From Luzula sylvatica (Eukaryota > Streptophyta > Magnoliopsida > Poales > Juncaceae), in NCBI GenBank assembly GCA_946800325.1, contig OX326956.1:13557167-13621166 (forward strand): a stretch of DNA of 64,000 nucleotides. Direction: 5' to 3'. Positions 56,664 to 64,000 of this stretch are shown here, piece after piece. Numbering within the stretch: the first letter of the stretch is position 1; each line of letters opens with the position of its first letter. The notes beneath the pieces were generated by a model. It did no database searches. It was given only the letters and a program-made list of their open reading frames with translations, and was not told the DNA's origin. The position numbers and the translations under genes were made by a program.

Positions 56664-57319
56664 TAACTTTTCGATTTGGACCCTCATATCTTCAATTTTA
56701 CACACGTACCCCTCAAAATTTTCTCTAATTAGCACTGTTCTGTTAGTCCCATTCCTAACATCACTTAAAATTTCAAAATTTTCAATTTTGGACGGAAGTT
56801 TCTCAATTCAATTATCCCTCTTCAAATAAAATAACCTCGTTTTTCAGTTTTCAAGTGAATCCCTTAAATTCTTGTTCTCACCAATCAAAAGGTCAATTTT
56901 ACCCAACCAACAATCTACAAATTTCTTTTCTCTGATCCATACAATTACTGGCGAATTTAATTCATCACCACAATTTCATCCAATTCTGCAACAATTTCAG
57001 ACATTTTTTCCCTAATAACAACAAAATCCTTATTTGGTTGAAAACAAATTCCTCTCTTTCTCAGCCAAAACCATCTCATTTGCCTCCTAATTTTGGTAAT
57101 TTTGCATTTGAAATAATTTATCGTTTCATCTTTTGATAAATGCTTGAAATGCACCTCCAAACCCTCTTCTGTACCGAAATCGTTATTAGCCACTTGAACG
57201 TTACCAAATTATGATTCTAATAAGTAATAATGATTTCAAGATCATTATTCTGCTAAGCGTGAGCATTTAAGTGGAGAGGTTTAATTTAATTGGAGAATTC
57301 TGAAATCTAATTGCATGCG
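56664..57319 (-). other. Unique-looking sequence with one 78-aa minus frame
   Basis: Right flank of the Gypsy insertion. A minus-strand frame (57193-56957) starts MANNDFGTEEGLEVHFKHLS and is charged rather than simple, but I recognise no domain. A GT donor is not evident. It may be a small gene fragment or chance. Pyrimidine-rich phrases ('GGACCCTCATATCTTC', 'ACCCCTCAAAATTTTC') near 56680-56730 resemble Mutator TIR language. Confidence 0.25.
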
Positions 57320-57460
57320 ATTCTTGAACATTATAGCTTATATTCAAATGTTTACTATTTTTAAAATAAAATTTCTTTCTCTGATAATGAAAATATTTTT
57401 TTTTCCGTTCTTGAACTTTATAGCTTATATTTAAGTGTTTACTATTTTTCTTTATAATTT
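57320..57460. repeat. Tandem duplication, ~89-bp unit
   Basis: TTCTTGAAC.TTATAGCTTATATT and .AA.TGTTTACTATTTTT occur at 57320-57362 and 57409-57451. Confidence 0.8.
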
Positions 57461-57594
57461 CTTGCGTGGATAGAAAATTAATCAATCTTTTAAGAGTTTA
57501 ATATTTTTTCTCAAATGCACTTACTGTTTTTTTTTAAATAACAAAATTGGAATAATATATAGAAATTTATAATTATTTTATATGAACTCGCTTA

Positions 57595-57900
57595 CTTCAT
57601 TCAATTTTAGTATCCAATGAAATAAAAATATTTGATATGGAATTTCATTCATTCATAATATGCTTGTGCCTTCGTACATTATTATACAACAAAATTATGC
57701 ATGTAATCAATTAATATTGGATGAATATGAATAGTGTGTCATTCACTCATCTGGTATGAGATTTTTTTTAACTATAAATACAAATGTTTATCATTACTTC
57801 AATTTGCATTCAAAAAGTTTATAATGAAAAATAGTACTAATGTTTGTTTAATTATTATACAATGAGAAATCAGAGAATATCAAAAGGTAAAATTTGTACT
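57595..57900 (+). repeat. Dispersed repeat R1, copy 3 (right half only)
   Basis: Matches 41760-42060 and 12930-13230 (CTTCATTCAATTTTA, GGAT.AATATGAATAGTGTG, CATTACTTCAATTTGCAT). Confidence 0.7.
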
Positions 57901-58899
57901 AGTTTGTTGATTAACTGCGAAAAAATCGATCACACAAGGTCACAATAATGCATTTGTTGTGTTGAAATTTTTGATGGCAAATAGTTGCTTCAAAAGAATC
58001 GTGACTCGAGAAATGTTAAATTTATCAAAGTTCGTAGATTGAATAATTGCAGGAATTGAATAACGCATTCGTAGTGTAGAACTAATTCGAATTTTAATCG
58101 TATTGTTCTGATTTTTCTCCATCTAGTTTTATATTTCATTGTTGTTCGGCAAATCAAAAGATATTCCAAAAATCATGCACAATATAGGCGCATATCAGAA
58201 ACAAAATTTGACAATTTTAGATTGTTTGCTCGTTCCGCATCGGAATAATTTAATAAATCACGTATTTGCTCGATTGTGCATGATATTTTTTGTATTATTG
58301 AAATAGTTTAGATGTTTCATTGTTAAAATAAAGTTAAAAGATACATTTACACACTATTAAATTAAATTAATTTGACTTGTTTAACAAGGAACACACCACA
58401 CGATGACAACGACATAAATTAATATTTAACGGGACTTTAATATGCATCACGTGGTACTATAGTTAAAAATTGTAAAAAAAAAAGTATACAGTCTTTCTTT
58501 TCTAAAAAAAAAATTTAAAGCACATGTTTTAGTGTTTTGGATTTTTTGCAAACAAGAGTGATGCATTCTTTTGGACCTCTTAACACAAAAAAAAAACTTT
58601 AATATGCATCACATGGATTTTTTGCAAACAAGAGTATTTTTCAATTTTAAAGAGGACTCTAAAACAAAACAAAAAATCAAGCTTGCTGGACTCACAAACA
58701 AAGGTACTTCTTTAACAACATATTTGTACGTATTCTTCCATTTCATTTTCACATTATTTTTTCATTTTGCAAATTTTGACATCTCTTAGAAACCAATATA
58801 TTAGAGTTGAATACAATATATTTAAATTGAAAATAGTGTATTTCCACATAATGATATATTATTAATTCAAAACGATATATAAACATTAAAATTAGTTTA
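57901..58899. other. AT-rich intergenic sequence with mosaic repeats
   Basis: ACTTTAATATGCATCAC.TGG occurs at 58434 and 58598, and GGATTTTTTGCAAACAAGAG at 58540 and 58614, in different arrangement. No gene is seen. Confidence 0.5.
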
Positions 58900-60004
58900 T
58901 TGATGAATGATGTCCAAATTGGTTTATGCACACCAAAAATATTTTATTCCAATGAAAGATATGGATAGTATTAAATAGAACGAACATGAATATTTATTAT
59001 AAAAAATACCTAAAATAGTATAATATTGACTACTAACATTAGATTTGATTTCAGATTTTAAAAATAAGAATGTTTACATCTTGATAACGGGAAATAGTGT
59101 TTTGCACGTCTCAACCATTCTTCAAAAAATAAATAAATAACAAATTTGATAGCTCTATCGTTTGACTTCAAATGGAAATGAAAAGAACAATTAAAACAAT
59201 TAATATAAGAAAAGAGGACTTTATTCCAACGTTAAGTTATTAGTAGAAACATTTACTTAAATTGTCAAATGAATTGTTATAACTTTGCTTATGTTTAAAA
59301 CTAATAAATTGGTTATATCCGTACCATCAAAATATTAATTTTAAAATTAAATATGATGTACCATAAATAAAGTAATGATAATGAAAATAAATATTTTGGT
59401 CCATATACATGCTTATATACATGCTGAAAAGAGACCATCAATAACTATTATTTATTTTTCACTGAAAATCATGTTTGATAAAATTATATTTTACTTTTTC
59501 ATTTCATGAGCAGGCTAATTTATCTTGGATTTCTTGGCATATTATCTGAAATGCACACGACTCTGATAATCCCAAAAATTATATTAAACCTAACCCAATT
59601 TAAGAAATTACATTAAACTTTTCTAAATAAATTATAATTATAATTATAATATATTTTATTTGAGATTTAACGATTTGTACTTACAGGTTTTAATTGTGCA
59701 GTGTCCAAGCTTAATCAAGCTTTCAACTAAATTTTCCTCATTTTGACAAGATCCAAATAAATTAATAAAAAATACCCTAAATGTTGGTCTTGGATTCTCT
59801 TCTAGCATTAAATGCTTATCCATTTCGAAAAACCCGATGTTTCATAAAATAACCATTATCTCTACGAAATCTACAAAAAGAAGTAATATATTATACCGTT
59901 ATATAATTTAATAAAATATAACTAAATAATAAATATGCTTCAAGCCAAGTGAAGTTTTATATATATAGTAGAAGCCTAGTTAGAAATTTCATATAAATCG
60001 TCAT
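58900..60004 (+). repeat. Dispersed repeat related to 31258-32340 and 34915-35090
   Basis: 58915-58945 (AAATTGGTTTATGCACACCAAAAATATT) matches 31263. 59205-59490 matches 32070-32340. 59735-60004 matches 34920-35090 and the inverse of 25790-26060. Confidence 0.6.
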
Positions 60005-60146
60005 CAGGTCCGGTCCTGAATTTTCGGAGGCCCATGACATGATGTTACGATAATTCGAAATTTCGAAATAATATTATTTTAATGTAAAACAAAATACATA
60101 ATAATAAAGTGAGTTCAAAATATTACAAAACACATAACTAACGTAT

Positions 60147-61368
60147 TCATTTAAATATCGCTCTTCTCGCATTTTTGGAGGCAAATATATCAATTAAATT
60201 TGCATAATCTAATTCTTGCGCGAAATCATTTTCAATTGATAATATAGCTAATCAATTTAATCTTTCTTGTGACATGGTTGATCGAAGATAATTTTTTATT
60301 AATTTCAACTTCAAAAAACTTTTTTCGCCCGACGCAACCGTGACCGGGATGGTCAAAAGTATTCGATACGCAATCCACGAATTTGGATAACAAAGTTTCA
60401 TTGTTTCCAAATAATTGAGTATTTCAATTGGTTTTTTAACTTCACTTGGCAAACCATTCTTCAAAAATTTTAACTTCACTTGTCCAAGAATTTTAATAAA
60501 ATTGCACGTTTCACTTCACCGGCCAACATTTCTATTAATTCATTTTGAATTTTATGACTTAAATAATGGTATTTAATTTCACCTTTTTCGCTCGTCTCAA
60601 ATGTTCTTCCATTGTGGGATCAAATTCCGCAATCATTTCAATCACGCTTAAGAAAACTCCGTTACTCATTTCGTACATCTTCTCATGACTTCCACGAAAA
60701 GGCAAATTATTTTTAGCAAGAAATTTTACAATGGAAATTATCATAAATAAAACCCTTCTCCAATGTTCCTTATCCTTATTAATTAATTATTGGACATGTT
60801 TATCTATTGTTTGATTCTTTCCCAATCTATTCTCAAGCTCAACCCATTTATTCATGCAAGAAATATGTTCGTTGCTACTTTCATGCATTTTAAGCATTTT
60901 TCCAATATTTTTCCAATCACTATATCCATTGGTAACCAATTGAGTAATATTTCCAACTTGTTTAAACAACTTACAACAAAAACAAAAAAGTTTATCCAAC
61001 GACTCGGAATATATGAGCCAATTTTTATCCATCGTTTCTCCATTTGCTAAATGTCGAACATAATAAATGGGAGAAAAATGCCTACCATTACCATCTTTAG
61101 GAAAATTAACAACATGATTCATATCTCTTTTAATGGGACCTCTTTTTACTAATAAATCTCGAAATTGTTGGCTAATATCCCTCCAATTAACCGGATCATC
61201 GATATTAACCAAGTTTCCATTTTCACTAATCAAATTATTGTTTTGCTCCTCATTAACCAAATTATCATTTCCCTCCTCGTTAACCAAATTATCGTTTCCC
61301 TCCTCGTTAATCAAATTATCGTTTCCCTCCTCGTTAACCAAATTATCGTTTACCTCCTCATTAATCAA
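60147..61368 (-). pseudogene. hAT transposase, TTF zinc-finger type, with large internal deletion
   Basis: On the minus strand: an N-terminal Asn/Glu-rich repeat, then VNWRDISQQFRDLLVKRGP and a TTF-type zinc-finger region (SESLDKLFCFCCKLFKQ with Cys pairs), H in NEHISCMNKW, an in-frame TAA near 60785, then IISIVKFLAKNNLPFRGSHE and [18 protein letters not shown]. After a frameshift the [15 protein letters not shown] stretch (60560-60490) leads directly into the C-terminal dimerisation domain WIAYRILLTIPVTVASGEKSF. The catalytic middle of the family is missing. Another stop (near 60253) interrupts the tail, which can be followed to 60147. It would bind DNA or dimerise at most. Confidence 0.88.
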
Positions 61369-61385
61369 ATTATCATTTCCCTCCT
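61240..61385 (-). repeat. 27-bp coding minisatellite in the transposase N-terminus
   Basis: Five units of a nine-residue NEEGNDNL(V/I) repeat on the minus strand, nearly identical at DNA level. The element's right break lies within it. Confidence 0.9.
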
Positions 61386-61387
61386 AC

Positions 61388-61535
61388 ATTTAAGAATTTC
61401 TCGGTAAGACGGTAAGACGATTCGTCATATATTTAACAATTTTTCGGTAAGACGGTAAGTCATATAATTTCTTTCCTACATTAAAAAATTAAAAAAATAT
61501 ATTATTTTCATAATTAAATTTGTTATTAATTATGA
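61388..61535 (+). repeat. R2 remnant right of the hAT insertion
   Basis: Contains two copies of CGGTAAGACGGTAAG (about 61401 and 61448), where 30785 has one, then ATAATTTCTTTCCTACATTAA as in R2. Confidence 0.7.
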
Positions 61536-63221
61536 AAAGTGAGTTTCTAAACAGCCAATGTCAGAATGCCATGTTGGCAGACTTGTTTCCCCTAATTTCT
61601 GAAGTTGGGCTCTATTTGGGCATTATTCATTTGACTCTATCACATATAATTTAACATTACTACTAATAATTATTATGTTTCATTGGATAAGTATAAACGA
61701 ATATGATTTTGTATTAGAAAACGCTGAAGTAAAATCTATGATGCTCAACAGAATTAATAAAAAAAAATATAGCCTTATTTCTGAATATGAAATTATTTAA
61801 TTTAATTGAAGAGAGAATAACAAGAATCATGTTTTACGATAATTAAGCTAATATTTAAACGGTTCCTAATATCTACCATAATCTGATTAAGCTAATATTT
61901 AATTAAAGAGAGCATGACAAAAATAATATTTCTAATTAAGCTAATATAATCTAATTTCAAACAGTAACAAAATTCAATCAAATCTTAATCCTAACGTTAA
62001 GAACAGCTAATGACAACGGTAACATTTTGATTTTTAAACGAAATAAACTCGGTCCTCGCTTTAATGACATCATAGAGCATGTCGTTCTTAAATGGTGCAT
62101 GTTTTAATACTAATAGTGCAGGGGTTTTGTTGCAATTTAGGCACAATGCAGCAGGTGCTATCTGCAAATTTCACATGAAAATCACCTTCATGGTCTGACC
62201 ATAAAAGAAATGAATTCTTACATCGCTAACAAAGAGAGTTCTTGACTCGGAGTGCTTTTTGAAATTTTTTGCTGTCGTGCTAATTTCTTCTAAGTCCCTT
62301 TGCCCTGCACACAAAAAAAATAAAAAAACTTGAGACTAATTGTTCATAACAATTCAGGGTTTTCTTGATAAATTTACAAAACAACGCAAGGCATATTTAT
62401 TTATACAAGAAATTCAGGATTTTCTTGAAGAATATTCAAAACCATTTACAAAATTAAATGAAAATCGAAATTCAATCTCACAGCCAAACATAGAAATGGA
62501 CAAGAATGGCTCTGGCAAGAAAACTAAGTGCAAATAGAAAATCAAAGAAAGGATTTGGGGGTAAAAGATCATTAATAAAGAAAACCAAAAAATTACAAAA
62601 ATGGAGAAGAAACACTTACATTCTCGTGTCTTTCCATTATCCAATCTCACCGCAAACATGTAAATCGTTATTCATAACGAGATCCGAGACCACCAGGTAA
62701 GAGGACAAAATTCTTCATGAGTGCTGAGTGTTCATTTATAAGGTTTTCTTGCGATTTGATTGACCGATTTTTTAGAACTTTTCATCTCTAGAGTTTCTCG
62801 ATTTTTTTGTGGAGGAAAACAGAGAAGAAGCAAGAGAAGACAGAAGCGAAGAGAGAAGAGAGAAGAGAATGAAAGAACAGTACAGAGTACATATAGAGGA
62901 CTTTTATTGATGAGTTTAGAGGTGGAGGTGAAATATTTTACTTATTCCATGAACACGGTGTACCTATTAAAACATGCACCATATAAGAACGACCTGCTCT
63001 ATGATGTCATTAAAGGGTGACCGAGTTTATTTCGTTTAAAAATCAAAATGTTACCGTTGTCATTAGGTGTTGTTAACGTTAGGATTAAGATGTGATTGAA
63101 TTTTGTTACCGTTTGAAACTAGATTAGATATTGTATTTGAAATTTGAAATTAGATTATGTTAGATGATATTAGCTTAATTAGAAATATTATTTTTGCCAT
63201 TCTCCTTTAATTAAATACTAG
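61536..63221. repeat. Repeat M, copy 2: left arm plus inverted copy of the promoter-like segment
   Basis: 61536-62109 is a direct copy of 35758-36403. 62110-63221 is an inverted copy of 37250 back to about 36130. As a result 61892-62109 and 62965-63221 form inverted arms of ~220-250 bp (for example AACGTTAAGAACAGCTAATG / CATTAGGTGTTGTTAACGTT). The junction at 62109/62110 joins TTTTAATA to CTAATAGTG. Confidence 0.85.
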
Positions 63222-64000
63222 TAAAATACCCGCTCTTCGCTGCGGTTTGGTTCAATTTTTTTTAGTTAATGATGAAATATTACTATAGTCGAATGAACAT
63301 AATCTTTTTAATAAAAAAAACAATCACGGTACTAAAATGTTTATCATCATTTGCTATCATAATACAATCATATATCGTACATACCACACAACATGAATTA
63401 TAATGTACATATTATTTTAATATATCAAAAGGTCACATACAAATTGATTATTTTAATCGATCATTTTAGTCAAAAGATCTCACACAAATTTAATGAGTTA
63501 TGGTATTAAAAATTATCAAAAAAAATTTTTATAGCTAATAATGAAATGTTTTCATAAAAATAAACAAATTAATACTAAAACGACGTGTTTCTAAAAAATA
63601 CTAAAATGGCATGTTTCTAAAATATTTTATGTTCATGTGTTATCACAACACGATATTTGTTGAAGGAGACTTTGGCTATCACAAAAAATAAATTGATTCC
63701 TCCACTCTAATTGTAAAAAAAATTCACAAGTCAACTTATTTAGGACGTTGTAGGCAATATTTAGAACCTATTAATAATTTACTTATAAGTCATGATCAGC
63801 ATTTGAAAAGAATAATATACAAAAAAAATCATATAATTACCAACCCCCCTTATTTTGGACTCATCTTTATGCAATTTACTCATGTCACATCATCACAACT
63901 CATGTCACATCATCACAATTATTTCAACCATTAGATTTTGATATGTGGTAATATATGAACCATAGATTAATTTTTGATTTTGTGTGATTATGTTTTATTT
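63218..64000 (-). mobile_element. Helitron-like 3' end on the minus strand, body running out of the window
   Basis: On the minus strand an imperfect hairpin CCGCAGCGAAGAGCGGG (63245-63229) is followed by ~7 nt and CTAG, then T (63221-63217). The last ~160 bp match, inverted, 15203-15370. TCATGTCACATCATCACAAC is tandemly repeated near 63880-63915. No helicase frame is seen in the part present. Confidence 0.45.

Larger units (their letters stand above)
60005..61387 (-). mobile_element. hAT element with TTF-type transposase, internally deleted, right end lost
   Basis: The left end reads CAGGTCCGGTCCTGAATTTT (60005 on), a hAT-type TIR. The flanking repeat (AGAAATTTCATATAAAT.GTCAT | ..TTTAAGAATTTCTCGG) is continuous at 30755-30795, so this block is an insertion. 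No matching TIR exists at 61387. The right end is broken inside a coding minisatellite. Confidence 0.75.

Overview
The window is repeat-rich, AT-rich plant nuclear DNA, most likely eudicot intergenic or pericentromeric sequence. The evidence is the content: Ty1/Copia and Ty3/Gypsy retrotransposons with plant-type motifs (a primer site matching the plant tRNA-Asp 3' end, a Gypsy RT box reading FMDD), hAT- and Mutator-type MITEs with exact 8- and 9-bp target-site duplications, Helitron-like ends, a tRNA-derived SINE and a LINE 3' end. I see no intact host protein gene, rRNA, tRNA or CRISPR array. Most longer open frames are transposon proteins or by-products of simple repeats.

Layout. 0-10 kb: a Mutator-like MITE (280-1317), a gene-like fragment with telobox motifs beside a 300-bp tandem duplication (1560-2800), a Helitron-like body ending at 5844, a hAT MITE (6412-7015) and a 35-bp minisatellite (8610-9013). 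10-18 kb: a promoter/first-exon-like repeat (9014-10590), a hAT-like element carrying AACGG repeats (11556-12788), a SINE (13638-13830), a knot of inverted repeats (15380-15831) and a second Helitron-like end (16332) with about 1.5 kb of cryptically simple DNA. 18.1-25.1 kb: a minus-strand Copia element with one premature stop and an unusual split-LTR arrangement. 25-45 kb: dispersed repeats, hAT elements at 27960, 31420 and 43041, Mutator-like MITEs, a probable solo LTR, a very GC-rich 35-bp minisatellite (37860-38345) and a LINE 3' end (44531-45495).

45.8-56.7 kb: a complete, dead, Athila-like Gypsy element with 1.68-kb LTRs, a 5-bp TSD (TGTTG), tRNA-Asp PBS, gag-pol broken by four stops and two frameshifts, no envelope-like frame, two polypurine tracts, and about 37 copies of a 14-bp palindrome-like motif (TCCGTTRTAACGGA) spread over both LTRs and the 3' non-coding region. 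56.7-64 kb: more dispersed repeats, an internally deleted hAT transposase gene (60005-61387), a mosaic element with long inverted arms (61536-63221) and a third Helitron-like end (63218).

Nothing here works together as a pathway. The relations are insertion, capture and decay. All five in-frame stops in the two LTR-retrotransposon polyproteins can be explained as C-to-T changes, as expected from methylated, silenced DNA. The observations most worth following are the palindrome array of the Gypsy element, the 35-bp minisatellites of unrelated sequence next to the same repeat family, and the Copia copy that looks like a reintegrated one-LTR circle.
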